Source: Paenibacillus tundrae
GTDB lineage: Bacteria; Bacillota; Bacilli; Paenibacillales; Paenibacillaceae
NCBI RefSeq assembly: GCF_030812775.1
Contig: NZ_JAUSTI010000017.1
Coordinates: forward strand, 47,855 to 111,854
Reading direction: 5' to 3'
Length of the DNA stretch: 64,000 bases
A program made the translations under genes and the position numbers. This document shows positions 9,067 through 18,286 of the stretch, piece by piece; position 1 is the first letter of the stretch, and every line of letters starts with the position of its first letter. Below the pieces are notes generated by a model, which had not been told where the DNA came from, did not search any database, and saw nothing but the letters and a program-made list of their open reading frames with translations.

Positions 9067-9269
9067 ATTACAAGCAGCTTTCCTTCCGTACGGAGGGAAG
9101 GCTGTCTTTTGTTATATTGAAGTTTGCGATCTGCGATTGCCTGAACCAGCTGTTTCTCCTTCGGACATAAAAAAGAACGCTTCTGCATGAAGCGTCCTCG
9201 TTCGAAATACTGAATCCGTTCTAATTCATATCGGTAGCAAAAATGATAGTCAGCGATTACAACGTCCAT
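9063..9269 (-). CDS. Doubtful 68-residue open frame overlapping two terminators
   Basis: A frame whose ATG overlaps the last 13 bases of the transglutaminase-like gene, suggesting coupling. The peptide (MDVVIADYHFCYRYELER...) is basic and has no recognised domain. Against it: no good ribosome site, an intrinsic terminator for the upstream gene lies inside it at 9169-9197, and its 3' end lies within the lysP terminator and overlaps lysP by four bases. I give it low weight. Confidence 0.22.
   Translation of the reverse strand: MDVVIADYHFCYRYELERIQYFERGRFMQKRSFLCPKEKQLVQAIADRKLQYNKRQPSLRTEGKLLVI
9075..9110 (+). terminator. Intrinsic terminator after lysP
   Basis: CAGCTTTCCTTCCG pairs with CGGAGGGAAGGCTG across a two-base centre and runs into TCTTTT. 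It starts eight bases after the lysP stop. Confidence 0.85.
9169..9197 (-). terminator. Intrinsic terminator after the transglutaminase-like gene
   Basis: On the minus strand GGACGCTTC pairs with GAAGCGTTC across a short ATGCA loop and is followed by six T residues. It lies about 60 bases beyond the transglutaminase-like stop. Confidence 0.75.
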
Positions 9270-10384
9270 GTAATTTTCACACGCAAATCAGTGGTGTCTG
9301 CCATGTTCGAAACGTAATAGGATATCGACTTCATCCCTAGCTGATATAAATCTTGTAGATCCTGAACCAAACCTTGCTCTGTTCCCTTATATCTGAATGT
9401 TAGCGATGTCCCGCCGTCCTTCATTACCGTTTGTACTTTCTCCTTCAAGGCAGCATGTTCCCGAATTGCATCACTCTCGTTATACAAGGAATAATCCAGG
9501 GTATGGTAGATTTTCTGATAAGCAGCTGTTTTACTACCTCCCTCGGTAATTAGGCCATGCAGCACTTCACGGTACAACGTTGAAGCTGCAGGATATTTAC
9601 CATTATTCGTCCAGAAGTGGTCACGCGCCATCTCAGCATCACTCAGCAAGTAATAATTATAGCTCACCTTTCCTTTGCGGTCAGGTGTAGGATCATCCCA
9701 CGTGGTGTCCATGTGATACCATTTCCCATCCAGTTTAACCAGATTCCAAGCATGCAGCTGATCACCAGCTGTACCTTCAACGATCCGATTCTCAATGCCC
9801 ACTTGCTCTAACATGCGATAAGCCAGCAAAGAATATCCCTGACACACGGTGCTGCCCGTTACCAATCCATCGTATGCTGTATATTTCTTTAGCGAGGTAT
9901 CATAGGCGAGGTTAAGCACGATCCAGTCATGGATCACTTTAACCTTCTCATGGTTGGACATGCCTGGAACGATGATCTCCTTCAGGACGCTCGCGACTTT
10001 TCGGTTTACATAGTCTGTCTGTGCCTTCGTTTCCCGATAGGACAACGTAATATGTACCTCTGCTGACACGTTGGAGCCTTTATAATTAAATGCGTAACTC
10101 TTCACCGTATATTGAATATAAGGGTCGCTCTTCATCGCTTCATCAATAGAGCTCTGCAACTGTTTTTTGAGGCCTTTCACATTACCCTTGTATGTAAAAA
10201 CAAGTTCCTCTGTGCGCTGAGACATCGCCGTTAACAACGTCTTGCGCAATTCTGCAGTCGTAGATATGTCCGTCGTTCCGGATGCAGCATATAATTGATC
10301 CAGATCAACCGTCCGCGGTAAAGCTACAGCAATTAAGCAGCTAGCTAGCAAAATGGTGATGATTCGTTTCCCATTCTTGCCCAT
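9257..10384 (-). CDS. Secreted transglutaminase-like (papain-fold) protein
   Basis: A 375-residue exported protein. The N-terminus (MGKNGKRIITILLASCLIAV) is a signal peptide, with probable cleavage after LYAASG. Residues about 145-235 form a transglutaminase-like core with the full triad: Cys181 in STVCQGYS, His211 in QLHAWN and Asp226 in YHMDTTWDDP. Flanking regions of about 100 residues on both sides share a similar pattern (FTYKGNVKGLKKQLQ near the start, FRYKGTEQGLVQDLQ near the end), an apparent internal duplication. GAGGTGG nine bases before the ATG supports the start. Possible roles are peptidase or cross-linking work at the cell wall. The gene follows the SLH surface protein on the same strand, separated by a terminator, so the two are probably separate units. 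Confidence 0.85.
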   Translation of the reverse strand: MGKNGKRIITILLASCLIAVALPRTVDLDQLYAASGTTDISTTAELRKTLLTAMSQRTEELVFTYKGNVKGLKKQLQSSIDEAMKSDPYIQYTVKSYAFNYKGSNVSAEVHITLSYRETKAQTDYVNRKVASVLKEIIVPGMSNHEKVKVIHDWIVLNLAYDTSLKKYTAYDGLVTGSTVCQGYSLLAYRMLEQVGIENRIVEGTAGDQLHAWNLVKLDGKWYHMDTTWDDPTPDRKGKVSYNYYLLSDAEMARDHFWTNNGKYPAASTLYREVLHGLITEGGSKTAAYQKIYHTLDYSLYNESDAIREHAALKEKVQTVMKDGGTSLTFRYKGTEQGLVQDLQDLYQLGMKSISYYVSNMADTTDLRVKITWTL

Positions 10385-10474
10385 GAAAGGATACCACCTC
10401 TCTTCGCAAAGTTCTCATGCCTCATTGTATCACAAATGCAACTGACATCAGGCTTCTAGTTTTGTCGAAAAGAA

Positions 10475-10508
10475 TCAAAAGAGACCTTCCACAGAAGGTC
10501 CCTCTTAT
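10475..10508 (-). terminator. Intrinsic terminator after the SLH protein gene
   Basis: Minus-strand AGAGGGACCTTC pairs with GAAGGTCTCT across a short loop and ends in TTTTG. It separates the SLH gene from the transglutaminase-like gene. Confidence 0.75.
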
Positions 10509-10583
10509 CTTCAGTAAAATAAACATCATTCCGTTATTCTTATCCTATGAACTGAACACGGATTTATGACATCATGCGCTCGT

Positions 10584-12959
10584 TTAATATAGGCGGTTAC
10601 CACTCATAAACGTGTCTGTCTTGCCTTGGAGCTTCGCAAGTCGTTCTAATACCTGTGCAGCTTCTGCAACGGTTACCTTACGAGCCGGCATGAAACGACC
10701 TTCAATGGAAGGTAGCAGGCCTAGCTTCAGGCTGAGCGAAACTGCGCCTTTGTTCGTCACAGCTCCTGCATCTGCGATGTTAGGCAGATCAGAAGGTAAT
10801 GTGTAGAATCCAGCCAATTTCTCATATCGCAATATCTGAACAAGTAACACAGCCAACTCTTCACGTGTCATTTCTTCTTGAGGGTTCAAGTTCTTCTCTG
10901 GGTCAGATCCACCTAACCAACGTTGATCAAGCAACGTTCGAATCGCTGGATAGTAAGGACTATCGGACGTAATGTCAGCGAAAGGCTTGTCATCACTGTC
11001 TCCGTTGTAATACACATCCAGACTCGGATTGAGTGCTCTGGCCAAATAGTTGAACCAGTCACCCTTCGTAATCACACGATCTGGAAGAATACGACCTTGA
11101 TCATCAGCAATGAATACGCCATGCTGAATCATGCTTTTAAGAGCAGTCTCCGCAACATGCCCTGCAATATCCGTAGGCTGTGTCTTGGAGGATGAATTCA
11201 AGTCTGCATACATATTTCTCCACTCACCCGTGTTGGCATCCAATACTTCATACAGACCATAGATCGAGTTCTCACTACGTGATGGCATGTATGCGAGTTT
11301 GACTCCCATAGGCGTAGCTTCCCCATTTGTCATGCCATAGCCACCATAACGGGAATAGGCCAGAATCAATTGAATCTCTTGAAGATAAGTTGCCTTGGCA
11401 TCCTCATAACTGATGGCAGGCTTCGCATCTGTAGGTAACAGTTCTGGAGTTGCAGCCATTCTCGAATAATATTCCGTGATAGAGCCATCCTTCGCCACTT
11501 GAATCTGTAGAGAATCGTCTTTTACTAGAATTCCATTCATATATCGTTTGAAGAGGAACGTTCTTGCTCCATCCGATTCAATGACGGTGGACACGCGGAA
11601 CTGATTCGCAGCATCTGGCACAAGGGCAATAGCCGTATTGACCGCCAGCTTCTCCGCCTCTGCTTTGGTTACAGGCTTGCTGCTTGTCTCCTCCGTAGCT
11701 CCCGCTTCTGTCGTTCCTGGCATGATCCGCTGGTACACGTTAAAGCTGTAAATCTGCCCCGTTGCTGCATCAACCTGTGCTGAGATATCTCTCATGAACA
11801 TATAGGAAGCACTCGCATTGCGATCACTCCAGCTCAAACTCCAGACCTGACTGTTAGGGCTTGCAAAATAGCCTTTGCTCAGCTGACTATGTTCTAATTG
11901 ATATCCTTTTGGAATGTCGAAATTCTTCTTCACCAAGCTCTCTGCTTGGGTTGCATTTAATTTCTGTCCTGTATTTGGAACAAACGCAGCCACACTTCCC
12001 TTTAAGGGTTTGTCCTGTTGCTCCGAATCGGACGTCATTTCTTCACCAGTCATCGGGTTAATTGGTTTCAGCGTGTTAGCATCCAGTCCATTGCCTGAGC
12101 TTTTGGGTAAATAGCCAAGATAATATTTCTGCCCTTTACGGGATGAGAATCCATCTGGCGAAATATAAGCAAGCTCAACATCAAATTGCTCGTCAAATTT
12201 CTTTTTGGCCTGCTCGGCGGATAGTTCCGGCTTCGATGAAGGGTAGTCGCTCTCAATGGTGCTGCGTGAATAACCTGTGACTCTTCCCTGGTCATCAACG
12301 TTCACATAGGCTGTCTCAGCCGCAGATAATAGACCTTCATGCTTCAACTGATACTGGTACTGATATTCCGTTCTGCCAAATAACGATTGCTGTACAGCGT
12401 ATGGATAGGATTCAGAAATAGCTACAAATGCGTCTTTCTCTAAATCTGGTATAGCTTCATATAAAAATGCTTCAGCCAGCTTCTCTGCTTCGGACTCTGT
12501 CACCTGGCGGTCTGATTCAGTACGCTGTTTGTCCAGCAGCTCTGAAGGTAAATGCACGCTGAGTACCTCACCTGTGCCAGCATGTACGGTAGCGCTGAAC
12601 CCCATGGAATGGTTGCCTTCACGAATTCCAAAACCAATTTCCCACGCTTTATAATCTGGTGGTGGATACGAGTTTGGTGAATCGAATTTCGCAGATGTAA
12701 TGGTTGCCTTTTGGAGCAACGGAAATAGTTTCAATATGTTATCACTGGCTTGCTTAGAGGAGATCTTAGCTCCTTCCGGCACATCACTGCTTACGACACT
12801 TAATACATCTTCCCCCGTTGAAGCTTCGGTTACCTGTTCCGCTGTTGCTGCTGACACGCTGCCTGCAAACCCTGGAGCTTGCGATGCCAGAAGCAAGGTT
12901 GCCATTGCAGCCGTTGCTGCTCTAGCGGTCATCATTTTGAATCGAATGTGAAAACTCAA
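10584..12959 (-). CDS. Secreted YcdB/PepSY-type protein with C-terminal SLH domains
   Basis: A 791-residue surface protein. A signal peptide (TARAATAAMATLLLASQAPG) is followed by several repeats of a PepSY/YcdB-like module; TKAEAEKLAVNTAIALVP and SEAEKLAEAFLYEAIP show the recurring pattern. About the last 180 residues contain S-layer homology motifs (TKGDWFNYLARALN, PYYPAIRTLLDQRWLGG, TREELAVLLVQIL, TVAEAAQVLERLAKL), which in this group bind pyruvylated wall polymers. The PepSY-like part may inhibit or bind peptidases; that is known for the family, not shown here. I favour the TTG at 12959, which has GGGAGAGG about seven bases upstream; a GTG at 12995 would add 12 residues ahead of the signal peptide. 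Confidence 0.8.
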   Translation of the reverse strand: MSFHIRFKMMTARAATAAMATLLLASQAPGFAGSVSAATAEQVTEASTGEDVLSVVSSDVPEGAKISSKQASDNILKLFPLLQKATITSAKFDSPNSYPPPDYKAWEIGFGIREGNHSMGFSATVHAGTGEVLSVHLPSELLDKQRTESDRQVTESEAEKLAEAFLYEAIPDLEKDAFVAISESYPYAVQQSLFGRTEYQYQYQLKHEGLLSAAETAYVNVDDQGRVTGYSRSTIESDYPSSKPELSAEQAKKKFDEQFDVELAYISPDGFSSRKGQKYYLGYLPKSSGNGLDANTLKPINPMTGEEMTSDSEQQDKPLKGSVAAFVPNTGQKLNATQAESLVKKNFDIPKGYQLEHSQLSKGYFASPNSQVWSLSWSDRNASASYMFMRDISAQVDAATGQIYSFNVYQRIMPGTTEAGATEETSSKPVTKAEAEKLAVNTAIALVPDAANQFRVSTVIESDGARTFLFKRYMNGILVKDDSLQIQVAKDGSITEYYSRMAATPELLPTDAKPAISYEDAKATYLQEIQLILAYSRYGGYGMTNGEATPMGVKLAYMPSRSENSIYGLYEVLDANTGEWRNMYADLNSSSKTQPTDIAGHVAETALKSMIQHGVFIADDQGRILPDRVITKGDWFNYLARALNPSLDVYYNGDSDDKPFADITSDSPYYPAIRTLLDQRWLGGSDPEKNLNPQEEMTREELAVLLVQILRYEKLAGFYTLPSDLPNIADAGAVTNKGAVSLSLKLGLLPSIEGRFMPARKVTVAEAAQVLERLAKLQGKTDTFMSGNRLY

Positions 12960-13316
12960 ATCTGTACCTCTCCCTTCAATCTCATACATGGACACACATC
13001 AAATAACCCCGCATGAATATTGCTAGTCTATTCTATGATACCATAAGCTTCCTTTTTAATCGTCCTTTTCCCAACAATTTTACAAATGTGAATTTTGGAA
13101 AATCATCCGCAAACGCTAGAAAAATACCGATCGACGTACTTTCAAAGAAGATATACTGCGCTTAGCTGAGATTTATCTTGCGATCATCGAATTGTTCAGC
13201 TCTGCTGAAAACTTATGAATTCTATGATCTACAAAAAAACGCCAACATGGTTGGCGTTTCACTTTCATACTTTTATGAGTTCGTGTGCAAAAACCTCTAA
13301 ATCATTGCCTGGGATA
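12960..13316. other. Intergenic gap with one terminator
   Basis: This gap holds the terminator of the hydrolase gene at 13232-13260 and the upstream region of the SLH gene. I see no convincing open frame, RNA or operator in the rest. No promoter with both hexamers could be assigned to the SLH gene. Confidence 0.4.
13232..13260 (-). terminator. Intrinsic terminator after the alpha/beta hydrolase gene
   Basis: On the minus strand AACGCCAAC pairs with GTTGGCGTT across a three-base loop and runs into seven T residues, 57 bases after the hydrolase stop. Confidence 0.85.
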
Positions 13317-14246
13317 TTACTCATCACTCGCTGCCGCTTGGGTCTGCGCTTGTACTTGAACATGCTTCTGTAGAAAAGGAATAACCGTTTCCCAGAATGC
13401 TGGATCTTCCTCTGAACAGCTATGTCCACCACTGTTCACCCATAAATGCTCTACCGGGGGATCGGCTTTGGTCATAAAATACTCCAGCTCGCTAGGAGGG
13501 ATAAAATTATCTCCTTTCGAATGAACCATAAGCAGTGGTAACTGCATCCCTTTTCGCCGTTCATTCAACAACATTACAGGCTCGCGCTGTCGATAGGACT
13601 TCAGCGACTCTCCGAGTCGCCAGAACCAGATTCGCGGTATAAGTTGAGCCAACGGAAATAATGGGAGACGACGACGCCTTAGTTCTGAACTTACGATAAC
13701 TTCAAATTGGGATGGCATCGAGTCCGTAATCACTGCAGAGACAGGGATATTCTCTGTTACTGCCAGAATCGTACCTAATCCTCCGAGTGAATGTCCCAGC
13801 ACCCCGATGGCTTCCGGGTCAATCTCAGGTCTAGTCGACATATACTTCAACGCTGAGAGTAGATCATCACGGAATAAATAGGCTGATGCCGCTCGAACAG
13901 CATCACTCTCTCCATGACTACGAACGTCATACATAAATAGAGCATATCCTGCTTCCCAGATTGGGCGTGCATAGCGGAGTACGCGGGAGCGATTAGAACC
14001 CCAACCATGCGCAATGATGACCAGCGGCCACGGCTTTGGTACATGTGCAGCAGCAGGAATGAACCAGCCATGCACTCTCCCTCCACCACTATCAAAGGTT
14101 ACATCTTCAAAGGGCATAGGCGGCGTCAACGTGATCGGAATTTTTTTGGGTGTCTGGCTGTTCACCGCTGCTTTCCACAGCCCTCCTGCAGTTAAAGCAG
14201 CAAAGGCAATCATTCCTCCAACCATCGTTCTCGTCTTCACAGGCAT
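13317..14246 (-). CDS. Membrane-anchored or secreted alpha/beta hydrolase
   Basis: A 309-residue serine hydrolase. Residues 8-25 form a hydrophobic segment (GGMIAFAALTAGGLW), probably an anchor or uncleaved signal. The alpha/beta fold is clear: oxyanion region IIAHGWGSNRS, nucleophile Ser153 in GHSLGGLG, an acid candidate in MVHSKGDNFIPP and the catalytic His in SGGHSCSEED near the C-terminus. The substrate cannot be read from the sequence; relatives are annotated as esterases, dienelactone hydrolases or peptidases. It has its own terminator. A purine-rich GGAGAGGAGAG abuts the ATG at 14246. Confidence 0.82.
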   Translation of the reverse strand: MPVKTRTMVGGMIAFAALTAGGLWKAAVNSQTPKKIPITLTPPMPFEDVTFDSGGGRVHGWFIPAAAHVPKPWPLVIIAHGWGSNRSRVLRYARPIWEAGYALFMYDVRSHGESDAVRAASAYLFRDDLLSALKYMSTRPEIDPEAIGVLGHSLGGLGTILAVTENIPVSAVITDSMPSQFEVIVSSELRRRRLPLFPLAQLIPRIWFWRLGESLKSYRQREPVMLLNERRKGMQLPLLMVHSKGDNFIPPSELEYFMTKADPPVEHLWVNSGGHSCSEEDPAFWETVIPFLQKHVQVQAQTQAAASDE

Positions 14247-14393
14247 CTCTCCTCTCCGGCTCTTGGCATACCTTCATCATAAGATAGGACTATTAACTAG
14301 AGATTAAGGTTCATCGGTGGAATGGATCATTCTTATCCACTCACATATTCTTACGTCAAACTTATACTTACCCAATTTACGAATGGCTTGTCA

Positions 14394-15026
14394 CTATTCT
14401 TTAATTCTAGCCGCGTCTACAAATGCACGTGTACATGCCGCAATCTGCTCATGATTACCACTCGCTAATGCATCTTTAGGAAGAAGCGCGCTTCCCAAGC
14501 CTACCGCAGCTGCACCAGCAGCATAATACTCCGCTATATTGTCCAAGTTCGCGCCACCAGTCGCAAGTAGTGGAATATGATTCAATGGCGCCTTGATCTC
14601 CCGCAAATACGGAATGCCTAAACTTGCCATTGGGAACAGCTTCACGACCTTGGCACCTGCCTCATAGGCAGCAACAATCTCCGTGGGTGTCATTGCCCCA
14701 GGCCAGATCTCTACACCCTGTTCTACAGCATATTCAATAACGGATAGATCGACATTGGGCGAGACCAAAAATTGTGCGCCTGCAGCCACCGCTTCTCGTG
14801 CCATCTGTACATTTAATACGGTTCCGGCTCCTACATAGGCCTGTCCTTCATGTCGTTCTCGCCAATCGGCAATAATATCATGTGCACCCACCGTATTGAG
14901 CGTAACCTCCATCAGACGTATTCCACCCTCAGTCATTCCTTGCCCTGCAGTAACAGCAGCCTCTCGGCTAATTCCACGTACAATCGCGACCAGCCTTGAT
15001 TCTAGTAATGTTTCCGTCAAATTCAT
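14394..15026 (-). CDS. eda: KDPG / 4-hydroxy-2-oxoglutarate aldolase
   Basis: A 210-residue TIM-barrel class I aldolase that splits 2-keto-3-deoxy-6-phosphogluconate into pyruvate and glyceraldehyde 3-phosphate. The Schiff-base Lys129 sits in KVVKLFPM, the catalytic Glu40 in MEVTLNT, and the phosphate loop in LLATGGANLDN and GLGSALL. Length matches the family. No KDG kinase gene is next to it, but the kduI/kduD operon at 31149-33603 makes KDG, so this enzyme could serve the last step of that route after phosphorylation elsewhere. The gene is 146 bases from the hydrolase gene and shows no terminator of its own that I can see. Confidence 0.92.
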   Translation of the reverse strand: MNLTETLLESRLVAIVRGISREAAVTAGQGMTEGGIRLMEVTLNTVGAHDIIADWRERHEGQAYVGAGTVLNVQMAREAVAAGAQFLVSPNVDLSVIEYAVEQGVEIWPGAMTPTEIVAAYEAGAKVVKLFPMASLGIPYLREIKAPLNHIPLLATGGANLDNIAEYYAAGAAAVGLGSALLPKDALASGNHEQIAACTRAFVDAARIKE

Positions 15027-15171
15027 ATTCCTATTCCCCTCGTTTCATCAATTCGTCTAAATATCAACTTCAATGCCGATGAACCCGTTAGGCACTCTTT
15101 ATAATCAATGTAGAATTTTCATACAACCTCTTAGAACTATTGTAAAACATATCTTCCCTTGGTTGAACTAC

Positions 15172-15238
15172 GAAAAAAACAGAAAACGACGATGATCATT
15201 TCAACTCCTCTAGAGAGCTGTCCCGATCACCATCGTTG
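15172..15238 (-). terminator. Intrinsic terminator after the glycosyltransferase pair
   Basis: Minus-strand AACGATGGTGATC pairs with GATCATCGTCGTT (with G-U pairs) and is followed by TTCTGTTTTTTT. The loop is about 25 bases. It ends the two-gene glycosyltransferase unit. Confidence 0.7.
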
Positions 15239-15262
15239 GATATCTAACGTTATAGGGTTCGT

Positions 15263-17212
15263 TTACGCATTTTCTAACACACTGCCCTCATCCAACTCTC
15301 GAAAATACTTTTCGTTATACAGCATACTTGGATGTGTTGGATGGTATGCCAGGGCAATCGTGTTGTGCTCTTTCGCCTTCGTCCGATTACCCAGCCTGTC
15401 ATAACACACACATAGCTGCAGGTGCGGCATCCATGTCCAAGCGGCTTCATTCACCGGTACGATGGGGTCAGCAGGTCGTATAGCCTGAGTTGCCTGTTCG
15501 TACCAGAACACCGCTTTGCGGTAATCCTCTCGATCGGCAAAATATCCCCCTAGGCGGCAGCATATTTCTGCTCTCGGTAAGTCATAAGCGAATGATCTTA
15601 GCAGTGCAGCAATCTCTTGATCTGGACGTTTCCGTGCAGCTTCGCAATCGGCCATCTTTTGACATGCAGCAATCTGATCTTCCACCCAGCCGAGTCCGGT
15701 ATCCAGAAACTTTGTATAATAAGCTACCGCGTCCTCATACTGTCCGTGATCTTTAAGCTCATTCCCAAAATAATATAAGTCACGCGGAGAAAAGACTTCG
15801 CCTGCCTGTTCCCGTTTGCGATAGATGTTCAGGTTACGATCGGTATATACTTTGTCTTTCTTATGTGTGACAGCCACATCACTATGCAGCATATGCCCGC
15901 TCACTTCCAAGTATTCATGCACTGCACCAATCCAGCGAAAATGACGATCCCGACGAACCAGTCGATTCCGCCTGAGACTGTATGCTACCTGACCATCTGC
16001 TGTAAATGAAAGATTATAATTCATCGTCACACTGTCCACCGCTGGATCAAGGGATCGTTTCAGGGCAATGAGCTTTGCCCGGTCTTGAGGTTCAAACACG
16101 TCATCGGCATCGAGCCAGAGGATATATTCACTTGTCGCCTGATCAAAGGCAAAATTCCGCGCAGCCGCAAAATCATCCACCCATTCAAAATCCATAATAT
16201 GCTCTGTATACCTTGCAGCAATCTGGCGAGTACGATCTGTCGAGCCAGTATCCACAATAATCACTTCATCAGCAATGCCGTTAACCGAGTCCAGACAGCG
16301 TGCAAGGGAATTCTCTTCATTTTTCACAATCATACATAGCGTTATCGTTATCGTCTCTTCTGCCCGTCGAACCCTCCGATTATAAGCGGCCACCCCTGGC
16401 AGTTCAGACAAACGATAGATGTGATAGGCAGGATGATGTGTATCAACAAACAATGAAAACCCTAGTGCTTGAGCCCGAATGCAGAAGTGACGATCCTCCC
16501 CCCAAAATGAAACATTAGGGATCTGATCAAACGTAACACCTGCCTCCAATACATTCCTGCGTATGAGCGTACATGCCCCCAGACCCCCTACTTCATAACA
16601 GCCTGGATGATGCAATTGCTGTAAAAAAACCTCTGTCTGAATCGTCTGATTATCCGCTTCCGTTCCCTCAGCTACCTTCACACCTCGGCGGTACAACTGA
16701 TATTCATCCTGCAGCCAAACTTGGGGCATCTCCCTTGCGCCTGGTTGCCAGCGGGTCCAAAAGATATTGGATACGATCTCTTTCTCCGTGGAAACGAGCT
16801 GTTCCAGGGTTCGGGGATGTAACACCAGATCAGAATCGATGAGAAATACAGCATCATACCGGTGTTCACACACGTATTTCAAAATCTGATTCTTCAAGCC
16901 AGCTACCCGCCAGACTTGTTCATCCTGCCAATAGTGTCCACCCTCATCCTTGGTGTATGAACCTTTCTGATGATCTTCATCTTCATTCAGCACCGCGTCC
17001 ACGGTAATAATGGTACCTTCATTTTCTGTTACAAAATCTCGAAGCATATCCGAAGAGGCCGTTTCCTCATTATCGTCCACAAATAAATAGTCTGTTCTTA
17101 CCGTGGTTCGCTCCAGCACACATAGGGATTCAAGGAATTCTCGGAGCACGGGTGCAGTTTGACGCACTGGACTCGCAATCAGTATGTTTTGCTTAGGTTT
17201 TCCCTTCTTCAA
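15263..17212 (-). CDS. Two-domain glycosyltransferase with C-terminal TPR-like repeats
   Basis: A 649-residue protein with two apparent transferase units. Residues 1-270 resemble an Anp1/GT2-like domain that contains FLIDSDLVL, a DxD-type metal site, and FWGEDRHFCIRAQALG. Residues about 285-480 are a standard GT-A family 2 domain: TLCMIVKNEENSLARCLDSV, IIVDTGSTDRT and ILWLDADDVF with its DxD. The remaining 160 residues are helical TPR-like repeats. The start is a TTG at 17212 with GGGAGGAGG seven bases upstream. The next glycosyltransferase lies 16 bases upstream and the two form an operon. No membrane helix is visible. The acceptor is unknown; a role in glycosylating surface proteins or polysaccharide is inference. 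Confidence 0.85.
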   Translation of the reverse strand: MKKGKPKQNILIASPVRQTAPVLREFLESLCVLERTTVRTDYLFVDDNEETASSDMLRDFVTENEGTIITVDAVLNEDEDHQKGSYTKDEGGHYWQDEQVWRVAGLKNQILKYVCEHRYDAVFLIDSDLVLHPRTLEQLVSTEKEIVSNIFWTRWQPGAREMPQVWLQDEYQLYRRGVKVAEGTEADNQTIQTEVFLQQLHHPGCYEVGGLGACTLIRRNVLEAGVTFDQIPNVSFWGEDRHFCIRAQALGFSLFVDTHHPAYHIYRLSELPGVAAYNRRVRRAEETITITLCMIVKNEENSLARCLDSVNGIADEVIIVDTGSTDRTRQIAARYTEHIMDFEWVDDFAAARNFAFDQATSEYILWLDADDVFEPQDRAKLIALKRSLDPAVDSVTMNYNLSFTADGQVAYSLRRNRLVRRDRHFRWIGAVHEYLEVSGHMLHSDVAVTHKKDKVYTDRNLNIYRKREQAGEVFSPRDLYYFGNELKDHGQYEDAVAYYTKFLDTGLGWVEDQIAACQKMADCEAARKRPDQEIAALLRSFAYDLPRAEICCRLGGYFADREDYRKAVFWYEQATQAIRPADPIVPVNEAAWTWMPHLQLCVCYDRLGNRTKAKEHNTIALAYHPTHPSMLYNEKYFRELDEGSVLENA

Positions 17213-17228
17213 CCTTATTCCTCCTCCC

Positions 17229-17960
17229 TTATTCTAACCATGGCAGAAGTCTGGGCTCTGGATCCAAAATAGATTCATACTGTTCCTTCCACCCATATCT
17301 CGCATCCGGATCTAGTGCCTGATAGCGCTCCACCTTACGAATTCGGTCTTCTTCCCGTGCCCAGCCATAATGCTTCACCCGAGGTAGATGACAAGCATAA
17401 GTGAAATGCTGAATCGTTAGCGGGAAGCGGCCGCAATGCTGAGATGTTTCCTTCCACTCATAATCCCAGTCATGACGATACCGAATAAGAAATGGACGAT
17501 AGTACGCGTGAGCCTGCCAATACTGATCTTCTCGATATGAAGTCTCACTCCACATATCAAACAAACGGAAGTAGATCGCATCCTCTTCTCCACTTAACAG
17601 TTGGTCGCGTATAACTCCAAAATCAGGTGTTAGTATCTCATCAGCATCCAAATTCAGAATCCACTCTGGTTGAGTAGAGATGGTTGCCTGCCACTGCTGT
17701 TTCCGTAGACTGACTTCATCCGCAAACTGGGGTGTAGAATTCTCTATTAATAGTAGCGGTATATCCTGAAGTATCTCCCGACACATCGTAACTGTCCCAT
17801 CTGTACTGCCGTCATCAATGATAACTGCCCGATCAATCCAAGGTCGATGAGTCTCCAATGCCTGCCTTAAATAACGGTGCTCCTCATTACGAACAATCAT
17901 CGATAAGGTCATATGCGGTCTACTGTTGTCCTGTTGCTCTGTCAAAAGCTTCACCCCCAT
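17229..17960 (-). CDS. Family 2 glycosyltransferase
   Basis: A 243-residue soluble GT-A fold enzyme. It shows the nucleotide-binding start TLSMIVRNEEHRYLRQAL, the VIIDDGSTDGT motif and the metal site WILNLDADEIL. The conserved C-terminal part (FTYACHLPRVKHYGW) is shared with other short GT2 proteins of this type. The first ATG at 17960 has no clear ribosome site; a TTG at 17945 has GGGGGTG six bases upstream and may be the true start, giving 238 residues. It is the first gene of a two-gene unit with the longer glycosyltransferase 16 bases downstream. Donor and acceptor sugars are not predictable. Confidence 0.85.
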   Translation of the reverse strand: MGVKLLTEQQDNSRPHMTLSMIVRNEEHRYLRQALETHRPWIDRAVIIDDGSTDGTVTMCREILQDIPLLLIENSTPQFADEVSLRKQQWQATISTQPEWILNLDADEILTPDFGVIRDQLLSGEEDAIYFRLFDMWSETSYREDQYWQAHAYYRPFLIRYRHDWDYEWKETSQHCGRFPLTIQHFTYACHLPRVKHYGWAREEDRIRKVERYQALDPDARYGWKEQYESILDPEPRLLPWLE

Positions 17961-18286
17961 CCTTCAGATCGTGACCATGTATGTATGCTCGTTCATCGAA
18001 AATAGAATGATGTCTAATCCTTAACAAGATGAATCATATATCAGGTGAACCATTCATGTTGTACACTATCCATTAATGCTCATTGGAACAGATCGTGCTC
18101 CTATAGCTACTGTATGCGTAGGAGGATTATGGTTATGTCAGGCATGCTTATTTCGTACATGTGCGGTATGTACTACGCGTTTATGTGTTATGCGATTGGC
18201 AAGTGAATATGCAAAAAGCACCCGCTTTCGCGGATGCTTAGGGTATCTAAAAGTATTAATGTAAGAATTCACTCACTCATCTTGGA
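17961..18286. other. Intergenic gap
   Basis: The gap holds the xylB terminator at 18213-18240 and the upstream region of the glycosyltransferase operon. The stretch between is AT-rich and has short open frames without ribosome sites. I see nothing else in it. Confidence 0.4.
18213..18240 (-). terminator. Intrinsic terminator after xylB
   Basis: Minus-strand AAGCATCCGC pairs with GCGGGTGCTT over a GAAA tetraloop, followed by TTTTTG. It lies 46 bases beyond the xylB stop. Confidence 0.85.
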
